Assembly (NCBI GenBank): GCA_023213315.1
Contig: JAKCPI010014079.1
Coordinates: 164,880-228,879 of the forward strand
Length of the DNA stretch: 64,000 bases
Direction of reading: 5' to 3'
Source of the DNA: Euborellia annulipes
Lineage: Eukaryota > Arthropoda > Insecta > Dermaptera > Anisolabididae
Below are positions 31,256-43,208 of the stretch, in pieces; the stretch's first letter is position 1; each line of letters begins with the position of its first letter. The notes below the pieces were generated by a model that saw only the letters and a list, made by a program, of their open reading frames with translations, was not told where the DNA came from and made no database searches. The position numbers and the translations under genes were made by a program.

Positions 31256-32219
31256 AAAAATCTGGTGTGACTTAACGCACAGAACTTACCTTCGGTAATC
31301 CAAAGTTATGTACTACACTGTCACATCAGAATTTTTTGTGTCGAGATATATTTAGGTTCCCATAACACTTTAAATCGAAAATTACATTTTTTTTTTTTTT
31401 TGGAATGGGTGCATAAGGTCCGAAGACCTATAATGACCAATAGTCACATGCAGCCAGGAAGAAAATTGGTTCACTTGCGTTTCAAATGTAAATGATCGCA
31501 ATACTTTCTCTCTCTATATATTTCATATATAGGGTAAGAGAAAGTAAAAAGTCAATTGATTCAAAATTGCCATAGGCTCTGTGTATTTTAAATGTTGACT
31601 GCTTGAAATAAACTATGGTTATTTTTCAAAATTTTAATCTCGTATTTGAATATTTTATACTCAATGGAGAATTCTAAATAAATACAAAATTTAATAAGAA
31701 TTGATAAAAAATTTTTAATGTGTAAAAAGTTCAAAAGGGGACCCCCTTTTGAATCGAAAATAACATGCAAATCCCCATAGGGGTTTAACATTGGCTCTAT
31801 GGAAGGAAGAGCCAAAAAACGAATATGAAAAATTTGAAATACTATTAATACATCAGTAAAGAGTACTTCAAAAAATTTCCACAATCGATTTAACTCATAT
31901 ACTTTTTAAAGAGAATCTAAAAAATAAATGAATTTTATTCAATATCGTTAGAGAGAATTTTAAAAATTGAAAAAAAAAAATGAAAAAGTACTCTTTGCCC
32001 GATTTTGTTCACAAGCTTACTCAAACAAAAAATATCAACCTCGTAGCTTATTTCATGCTTAAAATTGTCCACAGACAGTCCAATTAGCGGGACCCACTTT
32101 TTTGGACTCAGGGGCCTCAAAACATGTATTTCCATCAAAATCTCGACTATGAATTTTTGACATAATCGCAATACTTTCTCTCTATATCTATTTCATATAT
32201 AGGGTACGAGAAAGTAAAA
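31256..32219 (-). repeat. Long-subtype H-rep, interrupted
   Basis: Terminal palindrome at 31258-31335. A LINE tail is inserted at 31387-31467. An extra end-hairpin piece lies at 31498-31548. The body then continues to a second end hairpin at 32172-32216. Confidence 0.8.
31387..31467 (-). mobile_element. Very short LINE 3'-end insertion
   Basis: The T-run 31387-31401 is followed by GGAATGGGTGCATAAGGTCC and TAGTCACATGCAGCCAGG, identical in layout to 16402-16485. Only the last ~80 bases of the LINE were copied. The UUCG hairpin lies at 31416-31429. Confidence 0.8.
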
Positions 32220-32860
32220 ATCTATTGTGACTAACACTAGTTAAGTTTGCAATTCTCAAATGTGTTTTGTCTCAAACTAAACGTTAGTTAATTAGGTTTT
32301 ATAAAAATATTTTATACTTCAAAATAAAATATTTGCAATTTTTTGATTTTCATATCACATCGCAATTAATTTATGAAAACAAAAGAGGTTTTTGTATATT
32401 CAACTGCTTTTCAAATCTATTCTTGAAACTTAATCTCGGATAATCTCTAACTAAAACTCAAAATTATAAACAATAGAGCCTATCTTGACCCTGAGGACTT
32501 CAGCCTGACTGACAGCATATATAAATGAATCGTTAGTTATTCAAACAAAAGAGTCATCCTCCAGAAAATTTGAACTCACTCCATACATTACTTAATAAAA
32601 ATGCCTTTTCAAATGATTATAATATCAGAATATGTCATTACTCTTCTCTTTTATGAAAATATTTGATAGATTTTGATCTTTTATTAAGCTTAACAAACAA
32701 CTTTGTTGACCAATTATTGACAAATAAGAGAGTCACAAAAACGAAATTTTTTTAAATAATTTTAAATTTAATTATACAATTATAATACTGGCTAAGAGTA
32801 TTTAATATACTGTAGATGTATTAAGTAAGCCAAGGGAAAAAAATAAAATATCTGGTGTGA
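32220..32860. other. AT-rich DNA, nothing recognised
   Basis: No gene or defined repeat seen. Confidence 0.4.
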
Positions 32861-33540
32861 CTGCCTGCACAACACAAAACTTTCTCTTACCTTCGCTTGA
32901 AAGATGTGTTCTGCAAAAATAGTTTAATATTTTTACTTTCTCTTACCTCAATATATATGTTAATATATATAGAGAGAGAAAGTATTGGATTAATGTCAAA
33001 AATTCGATGTCGAGATTTTGATGTCCCCTGAATCCAAAAAAGTGGTTTTCGCGACATGGTATGTGTGTGTGTGTGTGTGTCTGTCTGTCTGTGTCTCTGT
33101 GAACAAAATATCTCAAGAATGAAAAGAGTTATGAGGTTGAAATTTTATATTTAAGTTAGGCACCCCAATGGGACGTGACACGAAGCCTTTGAACAAAATC
33201 GATCAGAGTACTAGGATTTTACTGATGCACTTTTTCAGTTTTTTTCGATTATCTCAAAATTCGCTCCAACGATTTTTTTTTTAATTCACAAATCAATTAT
33301 TTTTTAGATTCTCTATAAAATGTATATTCTCATTTTGTCATTGAAATCTTCTGAAGACCACTTTACTCTTGTACTCCATAGGAAAGATAGGAGAAATGGT
33401 TGCCATGGTAACAAAATATAAATATTTTCCCATACTTATAAATTTTACATCTTGAATTCAATTGTTCCTTACTGTCGGAAACTAAATACATGTCGTCGCA
33501 AAAAATCTGGTGTGACAAGCACAGTACACATATAAGACAT
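32861..33540 (+). repeat. H-rep copies (palindrome remnant, then short subtype)
   Basis: 32861-32925 is a decayed terminal palindrome. From 32932 a short-subtype copy starts with ACTTTCTCTTACCTC and has a GT microsatellite at 33062-33080, GGTTGCCATGGTAACAAAAT, and half a terminal palindrome. Confidence 0.8.
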
Positions 33541-33671
33541 ACAAGACATTTTCAAAATGTTTTTTTTTGGCTTTATTCAAGTTGGGCACCAATTCGATTA
33601 AATGCCATTCAATTCTAGATTAATTAAAGAAATTATAGACAAACCCCCAAAGAGATTCTATGTTTAGTTTA

Positions 33672-34130
33672 TTACCTTCTCTTACCTCTATATATATTTT
33701 AATATATATAAAGAGAGAAAGTATTGGATTCATGTCAAAAATTCGATGTCGAGATTTTGATGGATATACACGTTTTGAGGTCCCCTGAATCCAAAAAAGT
33801 GGTTTTCGCGACATGGTCTGTGTGTGTGAACAAAATACCTCAAGAACGAAAAGAGCTAATGGTTGAAATTTTATATTTAAGTTAGGCACCCCATGGGACG
33901 TGACACGAAGCTTTTAAACAAAATCGACCAAAGAGTACTTTTTATAGGAGAAATGGTTGCCATGGTAACAAAATATAAATATTTTGCCATACTTATAAAT
34001 TGTACATCTTGAAAATCGAATGTACCTTACTGTCGGAAACTATATACATGTCGACACAAAAAACTGCACAGAACACAACTTTCGATTACCGAAGGTAAGA
34101 GAAAGTTGTGTGCTGTTAGCCAGTCACACC
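33672..34130 (+). repeat. H-rep short subtype with internal deletion
   Basis: The body jumps from AAAGAGTACTTTTTAT to AGGAGAAATGGTTGCC, losing ~150 bp. The terminal palindrome is at 34060-34130. Confidence 0.8.
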
Positions 34131-34139
34131 ATTTTTTTA

Positions 34140-34865
34140 TATAATTAATTATTTTTTTATTTCATAAGCCTACTACTATAATAAAATCAATTTCTAACAC
34201 GCGTATAAAAAGTTAATTAATTAGAAAACTAGTTTAACTTGAGATTCAAACTTCTCGCTAAGATGAGTAGAGCTATTAGACAGACTCTCTTAAAAGTTAA
34301 CTTGCCTCAGAAAAAATATCGTTCCTTTGTTCTCTTGAGATCAAAACCCCAATTTGGTTACTCACTATTATTTGAATTTAAGACTTTCTACTATCTTATA
34401 TATTATTGTATTTAAAAAAATAATTGTGGTATAAATTTTCGTTAGAATAAAGGAAAATCGAAGAAAAAAACGTGACTAGAGCAAAGTGGGCTCCAAGCAA
34501 TTTTGGCAGGAATAATATTTAATTTCTGGGCCCCCGCCAGCTGGCTCGGGCTGTCCCTATTAAACATTTGTTGCATTTTTCTTCTTCGTTACCTAGACAA
34601 TTTGTTTTGTAAACAGTATCAGTCTTTAATTTTTTTCTTTTTGATTATAAAGATATTTTAGTGTATTGCTCCTGTTAAATTCAATTTTTATCTTTTCTTT
34701 AAATATCCGATCGGATATTTAAATTAATACATATTAAATGTATGATTTTTCTTCACGAATCTGAACGTGATTATATATAATATCTTAAATATTATGTATA
34801 TTATTTCTTATTTGTCATTTTGTATTAATCTTGTTAGGAAGCATTCAATTAAACATATTCATATT
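34140..34865. other. AT-rich DNA, nothing recognised
   Basis: 34765-34815 (ATATATAATATCTTAAATAT) recurs at 43408-43455, so part of this is a dispersed repeat. Confidence 0.4.
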
Positions 34866-34869
34866 GTTT

Positions 34870-35145
34870 AGAATTATTCGGACCAATAGGAATGCTGTAT
34901 TGAAGTCACGTGATTCGATTGTTTAGCGCTTGGTGTCGACGTGGCCGCTTCTCCTTCATCCCTCAGTAGAGGGCCAGCGGTCAGCATGGCGCCTTCAAAT
35001 CCTAACATCTCCGCGCTCGTCGGCTCCACTAGAAGCAAAGAACCTCTGCCATGTTCGTAAGCCATCTCAACCAATGATGTATCCTGCTTTATTTCTTCAA
35101 ATTCCATATTACAAACGAAATCCGAACCTCATTTCATATTTCAAG
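34870..35145. promoter_or_regulatory. CpG-rich island with candidate first exon(s)
   Basis: The most CpG-dense stretch in the window (GTGTCGACGTGGCCGC, CTCCGCGCTCGTCGGC), with an E-box CACGTG at 34908-34913 and a CCAAT in GGACCAATAGG. On the plus strand an open frame reaches the donor TTCAAG|GTATTT at 35145, with in-frame ATGs at 35074 and 35077. On the minus strand 35107-34874 is a complete 77-codon ATG ORF (MEFEEIKQDTSLVEM...) with no recognised domain. A promoter or first exon is likely; strand is undecided. Confidence 0.4.
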
Positions 35146-35384
35146 GTATTTATCTTTTAATACCTAATTTGTTTAGAATGAATTCTTTAGGTGTTTAGCA
35201 AATAGAGTTGAACACTTATGAAGTTAATGAGAATTGAAAATCATATTATGATAATAACACATAAAATAATTGTTTAGTCTGGCATGAGAATTTTCGCCAT
35301 GAAAATATCTTTATATGAAAAATTCTAAAAATCTCTTAATTAAAAGAGAATGAGGTAGTGGGAGAGAATTTTGGAATAACATCT

Positions 35385-35500
35385 AGTTTCTCTTTCTCTC
35401 TTATGTAAAAATGGCACTTCCCCCACCCTTTCTCTCTCTCCTCTTCTTCCCTCCCTCCCCTTATTCCATTCTATTCTCTCTCCCTCTCTTTCTCTAAGTG
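35385..35500 (+). repeat. CT-rich tract
   Basis: Nearly pure pyrimidine (CTCTCTC, CCCTCCCTCCCC) on the plus strand, ending before GTGGGAGGGAGG. Function unknown. Confidence 0.6.
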
Positions 35501-35874
35501 GGAGGGAGGTTCGTGCTCCTAACCCCTTGCTTTGCTACGTTCACTTGGCTGCAAGCTTCATACGCATTGTCAATGAATGGAGCTGGCAGCGTAGTAGTAG
35601 CGCATCTAACTTTCTTTTACTCTAATTAGAAACTACTTTTTTATTATTTAAATTATTTATTGAACATTGGTTGAACATTTGGTTCAGGAAGAAATGTTTA
35701 AAGGAATTTAAGGATTTATTTCTTAAATTTTTGCCTCGTTCCATCCATTCTGACAAGGAAATTTTTATTTATTTTTTTTTTTATAATATTTGTCAGATAA
35801 AGTCAAATAAGTTTTTTTTTTTTAAATCTTTTCTTCATTCATATAAATGACAAAAATGCGAAAATTAAATTTTA

Positions 35875-35955
35875 TTGCTCCTGGTTCGACTCTAGGGGGT
35901 GCAATTTTGCCCAATCTTAAGCACAAACATATCTCGCAAACTTGCTATCTTAAAC
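35875..35955 (-). repeat. Inverted copy of the 28549 repeat
   Basis: The reverse complement gives GATAGCAAGTTTGCGAGATA, GATTGGGCAAAATTGC and AGAGTCGAACCAGGAGC, matching 28549-28610. Confidence 0.55.
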
Positions 35956-36185
35956 GATATATTGACTGGCTAATGAACAGTCTATTTGAGCATTGATTGA
36001 AAAAATTTCATACTTTTCAAACAAGGCTCTACCTAGTTAATATACTGTTTATGTTTAATTATATTATAGAATAATAATTGTGAGATTTAATTTTAACTTT
36101 TCCTTAATTGGCCCGAAACTACATGAAGGAATTATAAACTATAATATAAATTATAGACATAATTAAAATCAATTATAAACTATTT

Positions 36186-36540
36186 TTGACAAGTGGCTGG
36201 GGCCACGCTACGCCCCCTGGACCCCCTTGCTCACCTTCGGCAAGCGAATGCCTCAAATTTGCTTGCTCACTCTTTAGAAATTTTGCAATTGCTCGCCGAA
36301 GGCGAAGTATTAAATTGCCCCCTCTAAATCAAAGTTTTACAATCAGCGCCCTGACAGGCACATGCACACAGGAAGTCAGTGGCCAGGGTCGGATCTAGGG
36401 GGGCAGTGGGAGCATGTACCCCGGGCTGCAGATATCAGGGGCGGCAAAATAGGGAAAGTGGTTCACAAAAATAAAATGAAATTAGCAGGTGCAGATTTAA
36501 GCATTTACCCCTCCTAACAAAGCTCCTAGTTCTGGCTAGC
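36186..36540. other. GC-richer repeat-like DNA
   Basis: GCCCCCTGGACCCCCTTG and CTCGCCGAAGGCG resemble Helitron 3' sequence seen at 30300, minus sense. 36385-36530 (GGTCGGATCTAGGGGGGC) looks like a separate element. Boundaries are unresolved. Confidence 0.35.
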
Positions 36541-36601
36541 GCTTTATATATAGTAATAATAAATTTTTTTTATAATGAAAATTATTTTTTGTTGTTGACA
36601 G

Positions 36602-36725
36602 GGTGGCTTTCTCTCTCCACCTCGACTGGATGCCGCCCTCATTTACTTTAACCAGAGGGAGATGAGCTTGCAGCCAACAAACGACAACCAGACTCTCTTC
36701 ACTCTCTCTCTCTCTCTCATACCAG
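36602..36725 (+). CDS. Candidate coding exon, unknown protein
   Basis: The acceptor TTTTTTGTTGTTGACAG ends at 36601 and the donor ACCAG|GTAATT begins at 36726. Frame 1 is open across all 41 codons (GGFLSPPRLDAALIYFNQRE, then MSLQPTNDNQTLFTL), leaving one base of phase. It joins in frame to the upstream segment ending at 35145 (phase 0) and to 39952 (phase 1). A CT repeat at its 3' end encodes LSLSL. No family recognised. It could instead be a UTR or noncoding exon that happens to be open. Confidence 0.3.
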
Positions 36726-36858
36726 GTAATTATTATTTAATTTTCTATTTTTTTTTCTTTCTACAAATCTGTAGTCTTCTAAATATTTAAATAATAATTT
36801 TAATTGCCTTACTATTTCCTCGGTCTGAAAAACCTCACACTTTCTCTTATGTATATTT

Positions 36859-37140
36859 ATCTCAGCCAAAAACATCGGAGATGCAAAAAGGGGCGCCTCG
36901 CATTATTTTTGCCCAGCGTCGAGGTGAAATCAAAAAAATGCGCCTCGCTTTTCTGATTTATATAAAAGCGAGGAAATATTTTCACTTAAATAAAACCCCT
37001 ACAGAATTTTATTTGTTTCATATATCCTCGCTTTTATATAAATCAGAAAAGCGAGGCGCATTTTTTTGATTTCACCTCGACGCTGGGCAAAAATAATGCG
37101 AGGCGCCCCTTTTTGCATCTCCGATGTTTTTGGCTGAGAT
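36859..37140. mobile_element. Perfect 116-bp inverted repeat (MITE)
   Basis: Arms 36859-36974 and 37025-37140 are exact reverse complements as far as I can check, separated by a 50-bp AT-rich loop. The arms contain AAGGGGCGCCTCGCATT and TTGCCCAGCGTCGAGG. No arm divergence implies very recent birth or gene conversion. Noncoding. Confidence 0.9.
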
Positions 37141-37244
37141 TTCACTTCTTTTTGTGAAATATTACATTTAAATATTATTTAATAATTTTTGTTTATTAAA
37201 TATTAAGTTATCCCATGAATAGATCTTTTAATATGCATTCCAAA

Positions 37245-38319
37245 CAGTAAAAAATAAATACATCGTTTGGTATTAATTCAAAATGATAAACATAGGATTT
37301 CACCAAATTTTATAAAATTTTAGGTTTTTTATTTTTGTTATGTTGGTGAAATATAAATACATCGTTTGGTATCCATTCAAAACGAAAAACATAGGATTTT
37401 CCTAAATTTTATAAAATTTTAGTTTTTTTATTTTTGTTATGTTGATAGGATTTAAATACATCGTTTGGTATTCATTCAAAACGATAAACATAGGATTTCC
37501 CTAAATTTTATAAAATTTTAGGTTTTTTATTTTTGTTATGTTGGTGAAATATAAATACATCGTTTGGTATCCATTCAAAACGATAAACATAGGATTTCCT
37601 TAAATTTTATAAAATTATGTTGGTGGAATGTAAATACATCGTTTGGTATCCATTCGAAACGATAAACATAGGATTTCACCAAATTTTATAAAATTTTAGG
37701 TTTTTTATTTTTGTTATGTTGGTACAATGTAAATACATCGTTTGGTATCCATTCGAAACGATAAACATAGGATTTCCCTAAATTTTATAAAATTTTAGGT
37801 TTTTTATTTTTGTTATGTTGGTACAATGTAAATACATCGTTTGGTATCCATTCGAAACGATAAACATAGGATTTCCCTAAATTTTATAAAATTTTAGGTT
37901 TTTTATTTTTGTTATGTTGGTGGAATGTAAATACATCGTTTGGTATCCATTCGAAACGATAAACATAGGATTTCACCAAATTTTATAAAATTTTAGGTTT
38001 TTTATTTTTGTTATGTTGGTACAATGTAAATACATCGTTTGGTATCCATTCGAAACGATAAACATAGGATTTCCCTAAATTTTATAAAATTTTAGGTTTT
38101 TTATTTTTGTTATGTTGGTACAATGTAAATACATCGTTTGGTATCCATTCGAAACGATAAACATAGGATTTCCCTAAATTTTATAAAATTTTAGGTTTTT
38201 TATTTTTGTTTTGTTGGTACAATGTAAATACATCGTTTGGTATCCATTCGAAACGATAAACATAGGATTTCCCTAAATTTTATAAAATTTTAGGTTTTTT
38301 ATTTTTGTTATGTTGGTAG
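37245..38319 (+). repeat. 99-bp tandem satellite, ~11 units
   Basis: Units containing CATCGTTTGGTATCCATTCG start at 37261, 37360, 37459, 37558, 37637, 37736, 37835, 37934, 38033, 38132 and 38231. The period is 99 bp except one 79-bp unit with a 20-bp loss. Units 37637-37933 and 37934-38230 share the same order of variants (CACCAAA, CCCTAAA, CCCTAAA), a 297-bp higher-order duplication. Confidence 0.95.
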
Positions 38320-38420
38320 CACTTCTTATCACGTTAATCTATTGTATTTCTATCTGAAGAATCCAAAAATCCTAAAAATTTTTATTCCATTTGGGATGAA
38401 AATTACTAATATTAATAGAT

Positions 38421-38459
38421 ATGTCTTCGGACCTTATGCACCCATTCCAAAAAAAAAAA
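38421..38459 (+). mobile_element. Minimal LINE 3' tail insertion
   Basis: ATGTCTTCGGACCTTATGCA, CCCATTCC and a poly-A run to 38459 match the 3' end of the UUCG-hairpin LINE. Confidence 0.7.
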
Positions 38460-39950
38460 TGTTCCTAGATGACGTCATCAGGGAGCAAAATAGTCAAAAT
38501 TGTCTTTTCGCCACGTTAAAGATAGGACAAATTTGAAATTTTGAATACCCCTCAAAAAGTCACTTTTGATCCAAAATGAAATTTTATATCAAAGGTATCG
38601 GGTTTTTGATAGTATCTATTTGTATTTTAAATTTCATCCAAATCGGTCTAGCAGGGAAACCTGTAGCTTTGTCTAAAAATTTGAAAATTGAAGAAAAGAA
38701 TGAAAAAAAAAAGGAAAAATAAGAGACTAACTTTTGACCTTCCAAAATTGGCAAAATCTCAACTTTGAGCCTCTGCCATTCTTTTTGGGACTGGAATTTT
38801 TTTTTGAATTTGTGCTCAAAATAATCCCTATTTATTCTAGTTTAATATAAAAAAAATTTGGCTCCGATATCTTAAAAACTTTTTGAGATATTCGCCCAGA
38901 AAGAGAAAAGTTTCTCAAAAAAATTTTTTTCACGTCCCTATCTTTTATTAAGGATTTAAAATCATTCTTGATAATATAGTCTAGGGACGACTCGTCCATC
39001 TAAATGCAATGGGCCATTGGCATCTATTGGAATATCAACTAAATGGTAGTATTAAGAGTTTCTTTGCTTTCTTTTGCTTTTCACATGCTCGGCGACGAGT
39101 CGCTCCCGCGACTCTTGATTAGCAATACCTAACACATTAATAGATCTAATGGAGCTTACAAGCTTTTGACCGTAAAATAAAATAAACTATCTATTAATTT
39201 AAAGTAGGATATGAAAATTATTAGCGAAAAAATTTTAATGTCGGGATTTCAATAAAAATTTGCAAATTTTGCAACTTCATTGTCTATTGAGTTTTTTTCA
39301 GAAGCTTTGCATATAGAAAAGAGAAATAAATTAAAATTTTTACTTCTATTCATTCAGATAATGAATTATTAAAAAAGAAATGTTGATAAATACTTGCTTT
39401 ACTTAAAATGAGGAAAGAATATAATAATCCCTTTGCCCCTCACACACACATATACATACTTCACACAGACGAATATATATAGATATACTTTTCTATATGC
39501 TCTTAAACTTGTTCATACAGGTTGAAAACGGCCCCAGACCTAACTACCTTATACAGTGTGTATGCTATGGTTTAGTATGGCTTGAGTAGCCGGCCCAGCT
39601 TACACGTGGAACTTGTGCTCGTGGTTTTATTTCCATAACTCCTTCATTTGGTGAATAATTCTTTAAAATTTATACAATTCTTATTCATTTTTAAATTATA
39701 AATATGCTGATATATAAATCTTTAACAAATTCAAAGAATAAATTATTAAAAACATGACTAAATGATTTCGTTTTATTCAAAGCACATTTAACTTTTATTC
39801 TCTTTGCAAATCTTCACAATTTTCAATTTTTGAGTGAATATTTTATATAAATGACTAAAATTCATTAAAATGTAATTGAGATTTAATTAAAATTAAAATG
39901 TTCAAATTGAGAATGTTAAAATATTAATATTTATTTTTTTTCTTATTTCA
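38460..39950. other. Unique-looking DNA, no gene recognised
   Basis: 38460-38950 is mixed A/T sequence without an open frame; one GACGTCATC lies at 38470. A CA-rich patch is at 39435-39470. Introns of the candidate plus-strand transcript are possible. Confidence 0.35.
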
Positions 39951-39951
39951 G

Positions 39952-40153
39952 ATAGAAATATTTTGTTCGTGAAGTGTTCTCTGCTAAGTGTCTAAGTGCA
40001 TCTCATCAACTTCAGCTTATGAACGACCAACTTGAAGATTTGGTGCAAGGGAGGATCGGATCAACCAACGTCGAGTCATCAAGGCAGTCTCAGCTGGTTG
40101 CAGAGTGTAGCATCTACACCCAAAGTCTGTATGAACATTTACGTGGGCGTAGA
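39952..40153 (+). other. Candidate exon after a strong acceptor
   Basis: The acceptor TTTTTTTTCTTATTTCAG ends at 39951. Joined to 36725 (phase 1), the frame reads DRNILFVKCSLLSV and stops at 39993-39995, making this a terminal exon with 3' UTR. Alternatively ATG 40019 opens a 48-codon frame (MNDQLEDLVQGRIGS...) to 40162, or a donor AGA|GTGAGA ends it at 40153. No domain recognised. Confidence 0.3.
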
Positions 40154-40162
40154 GTGAGATAG

Positions 40163-41217
40163 ATTTAGAATTTTCAAAATTTTATTTTAATTTTCTTAAT
40201 TCGGCTTAAATCTTGAATATTTAGTCATAGGATCATAGATAGGATGTTATTAATACATGTGATTCTTCCATTTCAGAGCCCCTTTTTTTTAGATAAAATT
40301 TAGTTAAAAATTTAAATTAATAAATTTTTTTAAATTAAAATAATTTCAAAATTGATTTTCTTTTTCAATTTAAAATTACTTTCTTTAAATTTTTCTAATT
40401 TGATCTAAATTCATTGAATTTATCATAATATTGAACATTTTACTTGATTATTTTAAAGTAAATTCAATCCCCAAATGCTGTTTCGCTGGTTCTAAAAGTA
40501 ATGAATGGGTGAATGGTCAATGTGCATACGGTAAAGAAAGGATTGTAATTTGTCTATTGGTAATAAGTAGGTCATGCACAGCACCTCATTCATTCATTGC
40601 CATCGAGGGATCATCGTCATCATATGAGACAATTAAAGTGTGCATGCATTATTATTTTAGCTATTATTCAGTATTAGGTATTGCGTGTATGTGATTACTA
40701 TTGGGCATCTTTCTTTCTCTACCAACTTCATACTAATGTTAAAGAATACACGCAATTCTTTTTAGATTATCTAGCTAGCAATTGTTAGAGTCTATATATA
40801 TGGGCGCTTAATAATTAGAAAATCTCTACGCTCACGAGTTGATTTATTTATTTTTGGGGAATTAGGCCTTATGTGTCGGAATTCTCTGATGTTCTCTTGA
40901 ATTGACGTTCAATTGTGAATTGATTCCTCAATGCTGGCATAGGGTGTTGTTGTTCGTCCCATTTAGGTTCAGGCAGGGCTCCCAGTAGAGGATCATTTCA
41001 CTTTTGGCCGTTGTTCAAGGGAAATAGGAGAATTTCTCTGTCGTATGTTTCTTCCTTTCGCGCATTTTGAGGGAAAGAGTGTTTTCTCTTTCTCCGGGGC
41101 TCTGTCGGTCAGTGCTGTGTTCTGGGCCTTGGTTGTTTCAGGACAGAGTGAGTTAATGTTCAAGATGTTAGGAGTTCGTATAGGTTGTTGTTAGCTTTTA
41201 GGGTTCTTTTTTTTCAG
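40163..41217. other. Repeat-poor DNA, no ORF
   Basis: 40840-41217 is GC-richer and free of the repeat families seen elsewhere. It could be transcribed noncoding sequence. Confidence 0.35.
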
Positions 41218-41670
41218 CATGCATCTTGAGCAACGTCACTTCTGTTTCTGAGATGAGCAACCAAGGGGGTTCTACAGTATTGCATTGACAGTGCTTCCAT
41301 CCTAACACGTGAATGAAAAACAGATCAATTAACTCTGCTCTATTTAGTTCGCTATTAAAAATGACATTTCTTAGGCAGGTGGGCCGAGATTAATTGATCT
41401 GTATTGTGATCAAGTATGCTTGTATGAGTGTGTGTTTCTTTTCCTCTTTTTATTTTCCTTGAATTTAGGGCGCGTTTCCTCCGTTTCGATTCCGATTAGT
41501 GTAATAAATGAAGGCTTACCTGCCTTCCGGGAGTGTTCGCGTTCGCGAGTGTCTCAAGAAAGAAGAGGATCTTCATTTTAGAATTAGATGGCCGTCCCGG
41601 TCATAGATGGTTTGGGTTTAGGTTAGTTTTTAGGGAAGCCCTCGTTGAGCCGAAAGAAGTAGTCTACAGG
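41218..41670 (+). other. Candidate noncoding exon
   Basis: The acceptor TTCTTTTTTTTCAG ends at 41217 and the strong donor ACAGG|GTAAGTT starts at 41671. All frames contain stops. A stem (41320-41335 with 41386-41402, ACAGATCAATTAA/TTAATTGATCTGT, ~50-nt loop) lies inside. Confidence 0.35.
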
Positions 41671-41749
41671 GTAAGTTAAAGAAATTTGAAATATTTTACA
41701 ATTTTTATTATAAAATAATTCTAATTGTATATTTCTTATTTTGTTTTAG

Positions 41750-41817
41750 ATGGTTAGGGTGGAAGTGGGGGCTGAGGTCTGCGAGTTTCTTCACTGCTTA
41801 GCCAATCAGATGCTTTC
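41750..41817 (+). other. Candidate short exon
   Basis: The acceptor TTCTTATTTTGTTTTAG ends at 41749, only 79 bases after the previous donor. The donor CTTTC|GTAAGT follows. The frame from its ATG (MVRVEVGAEVCEFLHCLANQ) is open but meets TAA in the next candidate exon. Confidence 0.35.
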
Positions 41818-41997
41818 GTAAGTAATCTAACCATTAGAAAACAACTTAATATTTTAATAAAAAAGTTGCTTAATATTTTTTAAAATTTTTTTAATAGATT
41901 TTATTCATCAAATTGAAAATGAGATTGCATCTTGTCGCTTCACTGACTCTCGCAATCACACCAAAGAGAACAACAATGCAAACACACATACAAAAAT

Positions 41998-42170
41998 GAC
42001 CGGAATAAATATCACATAGTCATCACAGAGAGAAAATAAATAAATAAATAAAATAAATGACTAGAATAAATATCACATAATTATCACAGAAAAAAGAAAG
42101 AAAAAATAAATGACTAGAATAAGAATCCCATATGAATTTCACAAAAGAAGAAAATAAACAAATAACCAAA
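41998..42170 (+). repeat. ~58-bp minisatellite, three units
   Basis: Units of GGAATAAATATCACATA / GACTAGAATAAATATCACAT / GACTAGAATAAGAATCCCAT followed by ATCACAGA and A-rich sequence. Confidence 0.75.
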
Positions 42171-42278
42171 AAATATAAAAATAAATCAAGAAAAATAATC
42201 TCAAATTTTCAATGTAAGCAATCCAATTAAAAAATGTTATTATTTAAACTAAAATTTATTTACCCTTTTTTTTTTTAG

Positions 42279-42372
42279 ATATCAGTAAATTATCTGAAGA
42301 AAAGTGAATTTTTAAAAATGTTCGTCAAGTCATTCAAAATAATTAATATCCGAAAGAAGTTGAATCCCTCAG
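42279..42372 (+). other. Candidate short exon
   Basis: The acceptor CCCTTTTTTTTTTTAG ends at 42278; the donor CCTCAG|GTAAAT is at 42373. Stops in the frame continuing from 41817. Confidence 0.3.
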
Positions 42373-43208
42373 GTAAATACACTAAATATTTCATTAATAA
42401 ATCTGCGTAACAGCCTTTCAAAATAAAGAGATATCGAGGACTTTTGCATAAGATGGATAATTTTCGAGTTATAACTTTTTTTCACCCTTCGTATATCTAA
42501 TTTTGATGAAAATTTAAAGTTTTTCACCAATATCTTTCATTAATAATAATAATTATTATTATTTCTTAAAAGATGCGTAATTTTGATTTAAAATGTTTAT
42601 TTCTAAACAAAATAATTAGAGAGTCTAATTTTACACTTAAATGAATGTCATTCATTTTAATTTTTTTTTTTTTTTAATTTAGACCTCTCTAATTGAGTTA
42701 AAAAAAAAAAAAAAGATTTCAAGTCAAAGTTGTCGCCTTTCTATAAAACTATTTTTATACTTGATTAAAGAGATATGACTGAAAACTCGGAAAAAAAATT
42801 CCTCATTAAGATTCGTTAGTTTCAAATTTCTATTTGTCTTATCTAATAGGCAACACAGGTTCCGTAGTGTTTACGTTTGCATAACTCCCAGGCGTTTCCA
42901 TCATTTGACTCAAAATACTTATACGCCTAGGAAAATATAAACATTTTTTACCGACTTCTGTTTTTTGGAAATTACTATTAAAAAAGAAAAATGAGTTTAA
43001 AGTCTTGTTTTTTCAAATTTTTATTTCATCATTTAAGATGAAGAACTAGAGAATCAGAATCAGTAATAATAAAAAAAAAAATCGATTTTTTGAACTTTTT
43101 TTTAATCGGCTCTCCTGAAAATTTAGCTCAGTGAAGATGGTGGTACCTTTCCATGTGAACGGTCACATATAATCAATTAAAAAGTTTTTTTTTTTTTTTT
43201 TTTTTTAG

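Noticed and set aside
33340..33400. CTGAAGA in H-rep copies, followed further on by GGAAAG
   Set aside because: No stem II can form between them and no GAAAC at the right spacing, so not a hammerhead core.
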